From Quercus robur (taxonomy: Eukaryota; Streptophyta; Magnoliopsida; Fagales; Fagaceae), in assembly GCF_932294415.1 (NCBI RefSeq), contig NC_065542.1, positions 51,159,906 through 51,223,905 on the forward strand: 64,000 bases of DNA, in the 5' to 3' direction. Below the pieces are notes generated by a model, which was given only the letters and a program-made list of their open reading frames with translations, had not been told where the DNA came from and searched no databases. Shown here in pieces: positions 1-10,856 of the stretch. Within the stretch, counting starts at the first letter, position 1. Each line of letters opens with the position of its first letter. Made by a program: the position numbers and the translations under genes.

Positions 1-464
1 AATGTTGATTGGGCAAGAGATCCCACTGATGTCCACCACTGGTTATTGCTTTTTTCTTGGTTCTTCTTTGATTTCTTAGCGGAGCAAGAAACAAACCGTT
101 GTGGCCCACTTTAGTATTGAAGCAAAATATCGTGCCCTTACTAATACCACATTTGAGCTCCTTTGGCTATGATGGCTTCTTAAGGACTTAAGTGTGTCTA
201 CATCCTCTGCTACTCATTTTTATTGTGACAACCAGAGTGTCATTCATATTACTCACAATGATGTCTTCTATGAATAGACTAAACACATCGAGATCGATTG
301 TCATTTTATCTGTTATCATCTTGTCCATGGTGCTCCCAAGTTGTTCTTGGTCTCCTCTAAAGATCAACTTGTAGATATCTTCACCAAGTCATCCTAAGGG
401 ACGCCTTCGTGCTTTGGGTGACAACCTTAAATTGGTCTTACACTCACCTTGAGTTTGAGGGGGC
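1..464 (+). pseudogene. Ty1/Copia RNase H C-terminal remnant, copy 1
   Basis: Translated across several frames, this resembles the last part of a plant Copia polyprotein. It shows a degenerate version of the RNase H start (DW-A-DP), a shifted trace of SKKQ-TV-A-SS--EAEYRAL, then a shifted trace of the H-RTKHIEIDCHF-R region and of the DIFTK tail. Frameshifts and stops break it throughout, so it is not expressed as an enzyme. A purine-rich stretch (ttgagggggc) just before 465 looks like the polypurine tract, followed by the LTR. The left part of the element lies outside the window. Confidence 0.75.
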
Positions 465-617
465 TGTTAATGTGTAATAAGTTGTGGGTTTTAGGCCCAC
501 CTTGTTTACTTGTATTACATACATACTTGTACTACACACTCTGCATCTTATATAAAGGCACTCTTGTATATTTTATTACTTGCGAAATACAACATTATTC
601 ATTCAGTATTTCTGACA
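465..617 (+). repeat. Copia 3' LTR remnant, copy 1
   Basis: The stretch begins with TGTTAATGTG directly after the purine tract and ends near tctgaca, giving a short LTR of about 153 bp. It contains a TATA-like cttatataaagg near 547-558, as expected for a Copia LTR promoter. The same LTR recurs at 30570-30720. The ends are inferred from TG...CA and from the polypurine tract; no 5' LTR partner is in the window. Confidence 0.55.
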
Positions 618-2569
618 GAAGCCTTTAGCTTGGTTCTTTTTCTGCTGTGTACGGTTGAGCATAGCCCACCCTTTGTGGAAAAAATAAATTTTAAAACAAA
701 GCAAAGCCTCTGTGGTTGCTCTGATGGAATCAACTCAATCAACGAAGCATGGAATAGTCATCAATCCGTTGCGAAATTGCCATGAGCAGCCAGATTGGTC
801 CTTTGCTTCTATTCTTGCGTATATGCTAGTTGATTCTCTTGCCTGAGATTTCAAAACTTTCAAATCAACCAACATTTAAGGTTTTCTTAATAAATCTGCT
901 GAAACAATTATTTTACTTCATACACACAAGAAATTCACTAAATCTGTCTCAAAAGGTTCCACGTAATTGGTCCCAATGAAAAGAATATCCCTCAAAGTAT
1001 AATAAACACAAAACAATAAATAGAGATAATTGGTTTTCATTTTGATTTTTTAAATTATGGAATAGATATATCACACAATCAGCTCTAGAGATGGTTGATA
1101 GAATGTACTTGTTGGCTAATTCTAATTTGATCGAAGAGATCGAATCATTCACGAGAGTATATAACAGGGTAATCATCGAGTACAAGCTCAACCTAGCTAT
1201 CTTACAAGTATAACTTTTAATTTCATGATTCAGATCAGAGGAGGAAGATGAGAGAGTAGAGATAAGAGAGAAATGTGGCCAAAATATGCTAACTTTAGTT
1301 CAGTCACCTTTCCTTTTATCTTCCCACTCTATTTAAAACATACCCTAAACTAATTGTCAAAACTAAGAAAAATACTATTAAAATTATGCCTCATGCTCTA
1401 AAAGGACTAAGTCAAAGTTAGAATTTCTTATAAATATTTATATAGTCCAAGTCAACATAATAGACATTTGATATAAAATTCAATACCCTCACTTAAAAGT
1501 TATCATGACTTTTGAATGAAGTTTGTAATATATCATTATGTTAGAACAACTTTTCCTATCCCTTGTATATGTTTGTTTCTCATAAAAAAAATAAAAAAAT
1601 AAAAAAAAAGCACACACATACCCAAACAACATCCTTGATTTCAATCCAATTCTACCCAAAGTATCACGTAAATAATGCCTTACGCGAAAGTAATAAAAAG
1701 ATCAAAACATTATATGTAATGAAGAAACAACTCATTCTTTCACACTTGGCAATTGGCGTATACATATATAGAGTTGACACATGCGAGATGAGTTCCTTCC
1801 CCTATCTAACCTTCTTAATTTTGTCTTTATACAAAGGAATCCAAAGCCAACAAAAATAATAGAATGATGAACCAATGACTATATAATGTACTTTCCCAAT
1901 TGGGTAATTTTTTTTCTCCTATCCCTTTAATTTGTTTTTTCATTATAGTCCACTTGGCCATTTCCAAATCAAGTGTATATACATGCATAAAACCCAGTCA
2001 GTCAACCAGATCTGCACCTTGCACCCTATTAAGTGATGCGCACTACTCAAACACTAGTACATATATACTTTTTTTTTCTTATTATCCATTTTTAAAGTAT
2101 CCACTGTAAGGGTGTAGTTAGAAATTTTTGGTTGAGGAGGCTGTGGCCCGTGATAATACTATCATATTGATTTGCAATTCAAGAAAAATACAAAGTATGA
2201 CATATATACATACATAGATACATGTCTTCTTGCATTAGTTTTAGGGGAAAAAAAATTAAATCTAACCAAAATTAGACTACATTTACAAGAAATAATGTTC
2301 ATAGAAATTAAATATAACAAAGTCACTACAAGCAATCATAAAATAAATAGCATTTAAATTCAGCCAAATTAGACTACTATGATAAAAAATAAATTCAAAA
2401 TCAATTTCATTCCTACTAGTAGTCTAATATTGTACCTTCATAGCCTCTCTACTCTCTAATGATAATTCCTACACCAGTACAACATAAGTCCTTGAATAGC
2501 TATGGGATATGGTCTCACTCAAGAAGAAAAAAAATGTAGGATATGGCTGACAGCCTGAGATTCCACTTG

Positions 2570-2836
2570 ATAAGCCTAACACGGAATCTTAGTTGTCACT
2601 GCTCGGTCAACGTCTCCAAACCACGACTTTTTCACAAGGGGTGTGCTAGAAGAGAGAGGAGGGGCCAAGCTTTTCTCATGGGAGGCTAGCTCTTAAATGA
2701 GTAGGTGTGAGACGTGGATAACATGCCTCCGCCCTTGATCCACTGGATAAACCTAACACGGAATCTTAGTTGTCACTGCTACGGTCAACGTCTCCAAACC
2801 ACGACTTTTACACAAGGGGCGTGCTAGAGCAGCTGG
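2570..2836 (+). repeat. Direct repeat of about 85 bp in the EF-hand gene 5' region
   Basis: Two near-identical blocks, about 2570-2655 and 2746-2836, share the run cctaacacggaatcttag and the following sequence through cacaaggggYgtgctag. A third, partial copy is at 56781-56840, where segment B copy 2 begins. The end of segment A copy 2 (about 36237-36255) stops inside the same block. The block therefore sits at or near the breakpoints of the local duplications. Confidence 0.7.
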
Positions 2837-2869
2837 ACCTAGCCAGCCTATGCAAACCAGTACATACTT

Positions 2870-2961
2870 CTCTATTTAACTGAAGCAAATTAAGACTAAT
2901 GCTATCATCATATTGCCAAATTAAACGTATAACTCAATAAGCAGCTCAAGCAGCCTTTGAC
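2870..2961 (+). promoter_or_regulatory. Possible core promoter and leader of EF-hand gene copy 1
   Basis: A TATA-like tctatttaac at about 2870-2880 lies 80-90 bp before the start codon. The region between is AT-rich, has no upstream ATG, and is conserved with copy 2 up to 56940, where copy 2 is interrupted by insertions. The matching bases in copy 2 read tcaatttaac, a weaker TATA match. No transcript evidence is available, so this is inferred from spacing and composition only. Confidence 0.3.
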
Positions 2962-3459
2962 ATGGCAAATATGGAAGAGTTACACATGGCTGCTTCAGCT
3001 TACTATAGTAATGCCTCCGATGAACTTAGGCAACGAGCAATAGAGTTCTTCAATTCAATGGATACAAATGGCGATGGCGGAGTTAGCTTCAATGAGTTCA
3101 TCCAATTCTTCGTTCAAAACGGATACAACAGGGTCGACCCCAATTTTTTCCGTAGTTTGGACCGCAATGGAGACGGGTTCTCGGATTTCTTTGAAGTCCT
3201 CACGTTTTACTACATCTTCAAAACCAGGGGTGTGTCGTGTGGTTACTGTAGAATTGGCCTAATGACACTGTATTTCACGTGCGTTGCATGCTTTGACAAT
3301 GCTGGAGGTAACACCTACGACCTTTGTTCTACGTGCTATGAGGCACGGAGGCACCACCAGCATCATCATCCCCACCATAACTATTTCTTGGATAGCTACG
3401 TCTTGCTCCGGGCCAAGGCAGGCCTCCCTCTTCCTGCAGGTGCCCCAAATCTTCAACAG
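2962..3459 (+). CDS. EF-hand / ZZ-type zinc finger protein, copy 1, exon 1
   Basis: This is an open first exon of 166 codons ending exactly at CAG|GTAAGG, a good splice donor. Residues 34-45 (DTNGDGGVSFNE) form a canonical EF-hand calcium loop. Residues 67-78 (DRNGDGFSDFFE) form a second loop with Ser at position 8, where a hydrophobic residue is usual; copy 2 has Leu there. From residue 93 a ZZ-type zinc finger follows: CxxC at 93-96, CVAC at 107-110, YDLCSTC at 119-125, then a His-rich tail (131-139). The predicted role is a small cytosolic or nuclear calcium-responsive protein that binds partners through the ZZ domain; this is inferred from domains only. No signal peptide or membrane segment is seen. 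If the intron is retained, the ORF ends at 3519. The ATG is shared with copy 2, with identical surrounding bases. Confidence 0.85.
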
Positions 3460-3651
3460 GTAAGGAAAATGTTTTTGTTTTTTACTTTTTCATTTTGGTT
3501 TGAAAAATATAAAGAGTAAACAGCAAGTCAGCAAGTATAGGAAAAATTACTAAAATAATTTTTTTTTATAACCATATATGTGTAACTCCCTCATATTTGG
3601 CTATTTTAAAAAAATAATGTTAGTAGTAAGTTCAAAATGAAATTAGAGTAA

Positions 3652-3841
3652 GAGCATTTGCATCAATTAATGCAAAATAGAAAAAGATATTAATTTTACA
3701 CATTTATTATCAAAATCACTCACATAATGTAAAATAGATAATATGATGTGGAATATTTTGAAAAGTAATTATGTAAAATAGAAAAAGTAGGTTTTATACT
3801 AAAAAAGATGAAAGTTTTTGAGTGAGCTGATGTGAATGCTA
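3652..3841. mobile_element. Tourist-like MITE in intron 1, copy 1
   Basis: The element starts gagcatttgcatca and ends with the imperfect reverse complement tgatgtgaatgcta. It is flanked by TAA on both sides (3649-3651 and 3842-3844), the TWA duplication typical of PIF/Harbinger MITEs. An almost identical element lies at the same intron position in copy 2 (59216-59403), so it was inserted before the gene duplicated. It has no coding capacity. Confidence 0.7.
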
Positions 3842-4269
3842 TAACAACTTACATATTTATATAGCTATATATATATTTTTTAATAAAATGCTACATCTAT
3901 ATTATTTTTATAACAAATTTTAGCTGATAAGTTGTACTTAGTTATAATTTGAATTCATCATTGAAATTATTTTTTTATCCATTATTAACAATCAGCCTTT
4001 TGTTGTGAAAATATTATCAACATATCATTTTTTATTTTTTTATTGTAAGGTTTAATGGTAACAACTAGTATTTATTTACCTTTTAAGGGAAATTAGCATT
4101 TCCTATTTATGGATGAATATAATATAAATGCTTTACTCACTTATTTATCAATATATATATATATATATATAACCGAAGTTTTTGAAGCTCCCACAAATTT
4201 CCACGTCAGCACAATATTAAAAAAAAAACATAAAAAAAAAGTAATAAAAGACACCCTTTCACGCCGCTT

Positions 4270-4760
4270 ATCCACAAAACAAAAAAACAAAAAAGACTCA
4301 GACCCTAAAACCCAAATCATATTTCCCGATCAAAATTCAGACTCAAACTTGCAATTCTTCACTGCACCTCCATATACACACAGATCGAAATAGAGAGGCG
4401 ATGAAAGAGAGAGAGAGAGGTGACGAGGAAACGGGGAAAGAAGCAGAGAAAGAGAGATATAAATACGATACACACAGAGATGGAAATAAAGGGAGGCGAT
4501 GAGGCCTAGGACACGGAGAGAGAAACAGAGAAGAGAAAGAAGCAAAACACAATTACTGTTAGATTTTCCGCCGCCATCCGTTCCCTTGCCAGACTCAGAA
4601 CACGGAAACCGCAGGCACACACAGGAATTGAGATTGAGGAAGAGAAATCTAAGTGCCATTAACTCCGTTCAGGCCATTTACCTGCCATCATTAGATCGTC
4701 GAAACTGCCATCGGTTATTTTTTCTCCCCTTTCTTATATCTGGGTATTTAATATGACTTA
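4270..4760 (+). other. GC-richer block inside the Helitron, possibly captured leader/exon
   Basis: Compared with its surroundings, this block has high purine content (gagaga repeats), higher GC, and an open frame at 4499-4756. The frame is Arg-rich and looks like translated 5' leader rather than a known protein. Helitrons often carry promoter and first-exon fragments of host genes; this block is consistent with that, but its parent gene is unknown. Confidence 0.25.
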
Positions 4761-5570
4761 GTTTTTGGGTATTTTGGTTGGATAGGTATAGATTTAGATA
4801 TTTGCTTAGATGTTTTGGGGTTTTCTGTTATGATTTGTAGATTTCAGATTTTGATATTGTTTGTTTGGTTCTTTCCTTGTTGCCCTAACTCACTTTTTCC
4901 CTCTTGCTTTCCATCTTTGTTTCTTTCCCAAGAAAGATGTGATTATATATGCTTTTTTATTTGTTATTTTTCTTTAAAGAGTATAACTCAAGGGATTATT
5001 CAGTTTGCGTAATTAGAAACAATGAGGTTTTTGATTGGTTGTTGAGAAAATGGAGGATTAAGTGGGGGAATGATGAGGGAAATTGGAATTTGTTTTTGGT
5101 TCAATTGGGGACTGATTGAATGAGCAAAGTTTGAGTTTTTGGTTTTGTTAGAAACTAAACAGTAAAAAATGTGTGAAAGGTTATTAATTTGATGCTTCAT
5201 TTGTTGCTGGAATTGTACTGGAAAAGAAATAAATGTGAACAATATTAAGGCTTTTACTGTTGTTCTTATTTTAAATTTTATGCTTGGTATTTGATGCGAC
5301 CTTTTTTTTTTTTTATAATTCAAATACTTATCTTAGGAATGCTAATCTATCCCCCGCTCCCCCCCCCCCCCCCCTCAAAAAAAAAAAGAAAAAGGAATGC
5401 TAATCTTAGCAATTAAAGAAAGTTTACTTTTTTTTTCACACATATGTAAAAATGATAATCTTCTCTGTTGCCTATGACATTCACATCAAATGGTATTTCC
5501 TCACCCATCTATCATCCGCTTCTCTCATCTATATCTCCAGTCACGCTTCACTGCTCCTCTAATTTTCTCT

Positions 5571-5605
<35 letters not shown>

Positions 5606-6664
5606 AGATCAAGCATAGATTGTTTCATTAGTTTCGAAATTCCTATCCACAATCCATCTTTTCTAAGTGAGTTATTTTCTTAAAACAATGCTTACTCCTA
5701 AATCAATTTTATATATGTTCATGATTATTGATATGCAGATTATTTACAGCTTTAAGTTAAAATTTTAACTTTTACTGCTACAACACCGTTTGAAAGCCTC
5801 TCACTATAAATAAATAAAATAAACCGCTTAAATTACAATCAAATGCTTGCTGAACATTGAATTTATATTTTAAACCAATTAAGTCTTGGTCCTATGAGCA
5901 TTTCTACATTACAAGCTTTTTTTTTTTTTTTTTTTTTTTTTGCTTCTCACCAAATTCTGCACATGCATGTTTTTGCTGCATTTTTCAAAATTTTGAAAAG
6001 TGAAAGATACAAAGTTGTAGATATAAAGGGAAGGAACCAAATTGATTCAATAATGCCCCCCCTATTATAATACTAACAGTTAAGCTGATGGTTTATTAAA
6101 ATGTTTCATGTTATGCCACGTAGGATAAATACCCACTTAAACTTATACCTCATGTACAGTTAAAAAAGAAAAAACACGCTATTCAGCTTAATGTAATAGT
6201 AAGTTAACAGGTATTTCCTATTAGCATAGGGAGCAGAGGGTATTTTTGGAAATGGTTATTTTGAATTCATGTCTTTTGGAAATCCAAATTTTGATATGTG
6301 ATTATTATTATTAAATCTTTTTTTTTGTCAATGGGTATCTTTGATCACTTGGTTTTTGTTAAATTTCTTATTCAAAATCTTGGTTTCTTTGTTTATGCTT
6401 ACCTTTTTGGTAGGGCTTCCAAATTTCCATAGATATTGATTTCATGTCTAACATTGAAAATTTCATTGCAATGTGGCAACTGTGGAATGACAATGGTTAA
6501 ATACATATGCAAATGTGGATTTAGCCCTATAGATTTTTTTTTTTTCTTTTTTAAATGCTTGATGCAATTATTTCCCACCCCCTTATTTATGATGCTTTGA
6601 TATTGAGTATTTTTTCCTGTTATCTGTTATTAATTTTTCAATATGCCTAGATAGCAAAGAGTAG

Positions 6665-6844
6665 ATGAGAGAATCAAAAGCGTGTCCAACAAAAGTTACT
6701 AGAAGATCTAGGAAGCAAAAAACTCATTCCAAGTTCGCTGTATTGGACAAGGGAATCGAAATCTATTTTAATTTAAAAGAGATCAGTGACCCAAATATGT
6801 TGGCGCCACACCAAATCCGAGATAAGGTTCTAAAGGATGGCTAG
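6665..6844 (+). CDS. Unrecognised 59-residue ORF inside the Helitron
   Basis: An ATG opens a 59-codon frame ending in TAG. The product is basic at its N-terminus (RRSRKQK around residues 13-19), with an acidic/neutral C-terminal half (LKEISDPNML). Base composition is clearly richer in GC than the AT-rich flank, which is why the ORF stands out. After the stop, the same frame continues open to a possible splice donor (tctag|gtaata, about 6870). It could therefore be a captured exon with one nonsense change. I do not recognise the family; chance cannot be excluded. Confidence 0.3.
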   Translation: MRESKACPTKVTRRSRKQKTHSKFAVLDKGIEIYFNLKEISDPNMLAPHQIRDKVLKDG

Positions 6845-7652
6845 AAAAAGAACGAGAAGACTATATCTAGGTAATACTAACCGTTATGCTCGCATCTGAA
6901 TTGGTTATGAATAAATAGTTTAGAAGAAGCTATAATTTTCGTATATATTAATAATTTTTTTTTAATAAACCTGAGTGGTTCTATCATCTGTTACTTAGAT
7001 TTGGAAACTTGATCCTATTGATACAGTTTATTGAATACATTTGACTACATTTGTTTCTCCTAAGTGGTTCTGTTTGAAAATGTATGAAGGATTTGTCACT
7101 TTGTTAAAACTGTGAAATTTGAAAGTATAATGTTATTTACTTTTATGTTTTGATAGAGATTTATTTCTTAAAATTTTTTTAACTGTTGATTTGATTGTTT
7201 ACAATGCTCGATTTTATAGATTTTTTAAAGTTGTATTTCATTCTTAAAATTAGATTGGCAATTTGTTTAGTACTAAGAATCAAAAAGTAAAACAAAGGTA
7301 ACCAGTTCTCAAGTTCGTTTCATCGTACACTTTTGTTATTTACTTTATTTTTTGTTTTCTTTCAGATTATGAGAGATTTAATATTCTATATTTAGGTTAT
7401 GGTTTTATAATTGCTGGAGGATTTGTTTTAGTTTATTTATACCATATTTTTCATTAAATTTTCGGTTTTGTCATAGGATATTCCGAGCATCCTAAGACTT
7501 ATTAAATAAAATTAACAAGTCCAACAAGTCCAACTTAAACTCAAACTCATCATTTTTTTTAAACAAAATTATTTTTGTTTAATCCAAACTTAACAAGGAG
7601 TAAAACTCTATCTCTCTAACAGATCCAACTTAAACTCAAACTCAAACATTGA

Positions 7653-7653
<1 letters not shown>

Positions 7654-7703
<50 letters not shown>
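7654..7703. repeat. (ATT)n microsatellite
   Basis: About 16 uninterrupted ATT units within the Helitron. Confidence 0.9.
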
Positions 7704-8274
7704 CTCTCTACTTCACTAATGTGATATTTTATGATAGGGTGCAAACTTATAGCCATGGATTATTCTTTTGAATGTAACCCAATCTTTTTTCTTATATTTT
7801 TCTATTTTTTAGTCATATATATTCTGTTTTGTTTCAATAATTTCTAAGCAGTGAATCATTTGATTCTTTAATATTTTTTGGTCTTTCAGAAGTTTTAATA
7901 TTTGAATTTTTGAGTTATTTTTTGCTGTATCTGAAATTGTCTGGCAAATTTTTTATAAGCCATTGCACGTTCAAGTAATGGTTTCTTCATCAAATTGTAA
8001 CACAAATTGAAGTCATAGAAGAATAAATCATGTAATGGTGTAATTTCTTAATCAATTTAAGGCTTTATAAAATTATTTTAGTCTACCTCACGAATAAGCC
8101 GTGCATAGCACGAGTTAGCGACTAGTGTATCTATATTATCAAAACAATAGGTCAAACTATATATATATATATATATATATATGTTGACACATCAAACCAA
8201 TGAAATAAATTGTGTTTTAATAACTCTAAACTTTGATTCTAAAAAAAAAAAAATTATATAATTGTTTAATGTAG

Positions 8275-8316
8275 GCACTGGTTCAACATGCTCCAAGTCC
8301 ACATATATCTCAACGG
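8275..8316 (+). CDS. EF-hand gene copy 1, micro-exon 2 (42 nt)
   Basis: After an acceptor tgtag|, 42 bases encode 14 residues (ALVQHAPSPHISQR) and end at CGG|GTAATT, a usable donor. Exon 1 ends on a codon boundary and this exon is a multiple of three, so the frame is kept. It resembles micro-exon 3 (ALV...AP...Q) and lies in a similar intron context, which points to internal duplication. In copy 2 the matching exon (59879-59914) has lost its donor. Confidence 0.55.
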
Positions 8317-8601
8317 GTAATTTTTTCTGCTTTCTTCTTCTTCGTCTTTAATTTTCCCCTTTACTACCTTCTCAAAAAAAAAAAAACCCTTTACTAATAA
8401 TTTTGTATCTTTATATTGACAATTAAAAGACACAAATTAAGAATAGTAGTTCTTGCGAATGTAAATCCACTTGAATTAAGTTAATTTAGTAAAATTAATA
8501 TTATGCAAGAACATTGGTGCGAAAAACTTCTTATTTTTATTTTTTATTTTGAATTAAGTTTATTTTGAACTTCTATTTTGAAATGTACTGATTAGTAGTA
8601 G

Positions 8602-8632
<31 letters not shown>

Positions 8633-8855
8633 AAAGAGGTAGTAGATAGTTTGAATTAGGTCAAACTATATACAAAAGATTATGTTGTATAACTCTAAAT
8701 ATGTCAAGAGCTTTGAAGTTCAATTAATAGTTCTTGGTGTTTCCAATGGAAATATTGGAGTTCAAATACTCCATCTTCCAGCTATTGAATTAGCAAAAGA
8801 AAAAAAAGAAAAGAAAAAGAAAAACTCTAAACTTGATCTAATTTTTTTAATACAG

Positions 8856-8894
8856 GCACTAGTTTCACGAAGTGCTCCAAATACACCACAACAG
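8856..8894 (+). CDS. EF-hand gene copy 1, micro-exon 3 (39 nt)
   Basis: An acceptor aatacag| precedes 13 codons (ALVSRSAPNTPQQ) that end at CAG|GTAAGT, close to the consensus donor. It is in phase with the previous exon. The corresponding exon in copy 2 is 60458-60496 with donor and acceptor intact, and its changes are mostly single-base. Flanking intron sequence repeats that around micro-exon 2, for example cttgaattaag and the long tract around atgcaagaa. Confidence 0.55.
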
Positions 8895-9974
8895 GTAAGT
8901 TTCTATGTTCTCTTCTTCTTCTTTAATTTTCTCCTGTACTAATAAGTTTACATCTTTGTCTTAACAATTAATAGACACAATTTTTTTTTTAAATAGTAGT
9001 TTTTCTTGCATTTGCACATCGATCCACTTGAATTAAGTTTTTTTTTATTATTATTATTTTTAATTTGAGAAACCACTTGAATTAAGTTAATTTTGGAAAT
9101 TAAAATCATATATATTAAATGAACCAATCACACATTTAATTTCATAACTTTTTGTTGTTGTTGTTGTTGTTGTGTTAGTACCTATGATCTGAATCACCTT
9201 AAGGTTGATCTTAGAATAATATGTAACAATTTATGGACTATGTAACATACTAGAAATATTATGTGCCACTGATATGTTTCATTTTAGTAACCATAAAAAT
9301 GATAAGTATTGTTATATATTGATAGAATATTTAAATTTTAGATATTAACAAAAAATTACATGAAATTATCATGGTTTAAGTTATATATAAGCTACAGTTA
9401 AAAAAGACTTAAAATAAAAAATACAACCTAAAAATATTAAAATACCATAGCTAAATGTATGATGTACAAATCTTGGTATATGTAGAATTGTAGCTACACA
9501 TAGTGTGAGTTACATGCTAGTTAATATTATGCAAGAAAAGATGGTGTGGAAATTACTTTTTATTTTGAACTTCTATTTTTTGAAATTTCCTAAACTAGTA
9601 GTAGGTAGTTTAAATTAGGTCAAACTATACTTTTGGTCCCCCAACCATGGGAGTCTTTTCCAGTTCATCTTATACATTTAATCATGTGAATTTCACTCCC
9701 AAAAATTCATTGTTTTAATTGCATCCCTCAATTTTAAAAATCAAGTCATTAAGTTAACTTATAATGATATGTTGTCAATACAAGCAGCTCATCACTACAA
9801 AATTGAGAAATGTGAACCCACCCTTCCCTCCCTGCGCGCACACACAAAAAAAAGGGGAAAAAAAAGGAATTAAACCAATATCTACAAATTCTCGAAGGAG
9901 TACTTGCAAGTGAAAACCATGATTGTTCTAACCCAGCAAATAGTATACACTATAAATTTTACAATATGGGAGAA

Positions 9975-10280
9975 TTTTTTTTTTTTTAATTAATGGAATA
10001 TCTCAACAAATTAATAGTGCACATATATATGAATAAACATATCTTATTTTTTAGGTTTTAATTAGAACTTTGATCACTGACCTTTGTCTCATATTTCAAA
10101 ATGGTCCTAAATATTTTAATTGTGTCGATTTAGCCCCTAACATTTTTATGTTATGTCAAAAGGTGTTATTAAAATAATCATTTTGATGCCACATGGATGC
10201 CATGTGGACTTAAATCTTTTTTTTTTTAATAGAAGCAAAAACTAAATCAAATGAAACTTGAGAGGGACACAAACAGAGAA
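9975..10280 (-). mobile_element. Insertion of about 300 bp present only in segment B copy 1
   Basis: Copy 2 reads gggagaaaagggtgg across this site, while copy 1 has about 306 extra bases beginning with a T run and bounded by gagaa on both sides. A 5 bp duplication and an oligo-T edge suggest a retroposed sequence in minus orientation with a short A tail. No tRNA-like promoter boxes or coding domain were seen, so it may be a truncated LINE or another retroposon. Deletion in copy 2 is the alternative. Confidence 0.4.
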
Positions 10281-10414
10281 GAGGGTGGAGAGCTAACAAG
10301 AGATCGTAGATAGCTTGAGACTGTGAGGTCCAAAAAGAACTCTAGAACCCCAAAAATACTCATTACAACTCATTGGTGATGCTTCATTTTTACTGAGTTG
10401 GTTACTTTAGTTAG

Positions 10415-10856
10415 GCCCATATTTTGGTGAAGGCCTTCCTTTGCACTATGTCTTGGTACAATTGCTGCGGTCGATTTATATCTTTCTCCACTTGTTCTCA
10501 TGGAAAAATCTTTTATGCATTTCATACATCTGGCATAGTAGATGCTTTCTCAACTCATATCCATGGCCCATAGTCCAACACTGAAGCTAATGTCAAGCCT
10601 ACTAGCAATTAGATAAAGGAGGATTCCTATCATACTTCTATATACGGTGGGATCAACACTCTTACCCAACAAGTCAATAATGAGCTTAACATTAGAACTC
10701 ATGGGTGTTCTAATAGAACTAGTAGATTCTTCTCTAATACAACTTGTTGGGTTATAGATAGACCTCCGTTAATTAATTCAATTACCCGCACTCAAAATTT
10801 CTTCAAATTTCTTCCTCCAATCCCATTTTGGGCCTCCACTGATCTCCAAAACCTTG
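10415..10856 (+). pseudogene. Possible decayed downstream exon of EF-hand gene copy 1
   Basis: From an acceptor-like tttagttag| the frame GCC CAT ATT... stays open for about 147 codons except for two TAGs, then meets a donor-like cttg|gtaagt at 10857. In copy 2 the first TAG is GAG, but copy 2 has at least two small frame-changing deletions and the hAT insertion. Residues include SWYNCCG and FHTSGIVDAFSTHIHG. I do not recognise the domain. It could be the gene's old C-terminal part or a separate gene remnant. Confidence 0.3.

Larger units (their letters stand above)
1..2101 (+). repeat. Segmental duplication A, copy 1 (continues left of window)
   Basis: This stretch is matched in the same order and orientation by 30099-36236. 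The match covers the Copia remnant, its LTR and about 1.5 kb of non-repetitive flank. Copy 2 carries three extra blocks (31258-33176, 33650-35442 and about 35717-36005) that are absent here, so copy 1 is the empty-site reference for those insertions. From 618 to 2101 I see no gene. A minus-strand open stretch at 949-1191 has a counterpart at 31023-31256, but I do not recognise the product. Confidence 0.85.
4148..8125 (+). mobile_element. Non-autonomous Helitron in intron 1 of EF-hand gene copy 1
   Basis: The element begins TCAATATATAT...ACCGAAG and ends in a small hairpin (ccgtgcatagcacg) followed by CTAG at 8122-8125. These are the standard Helitron ends (5'-TC, 3'-hairpin then CTRR). It sits between A (4147) and T (8126). 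In copy 2 the same intron reads cttattca|tgcatcta at about 59745-59757, exactly an uninterrupted AT target. It is 3978 bp long and shows no Rep or helicase ORF, so it is non-autonomous. Inside are a purine-rich, comparatively GC-rich block (4390-4740), poly-T tracts, a 59-codon ORF at 6665 and an (ATT)n tract at 7654-7703. The GC-richer block may be captured host sequence, but I do not recognise it. Confidence 0.85.

Noticed and set aside
3068..3456. Overlapping ORFs on both strands within EF-hand exon 1
   Set aside because: They are shadows of the real frame; only the 2962 frame shows the EF-hand and ZZ motifs and is conserved in copy 2.
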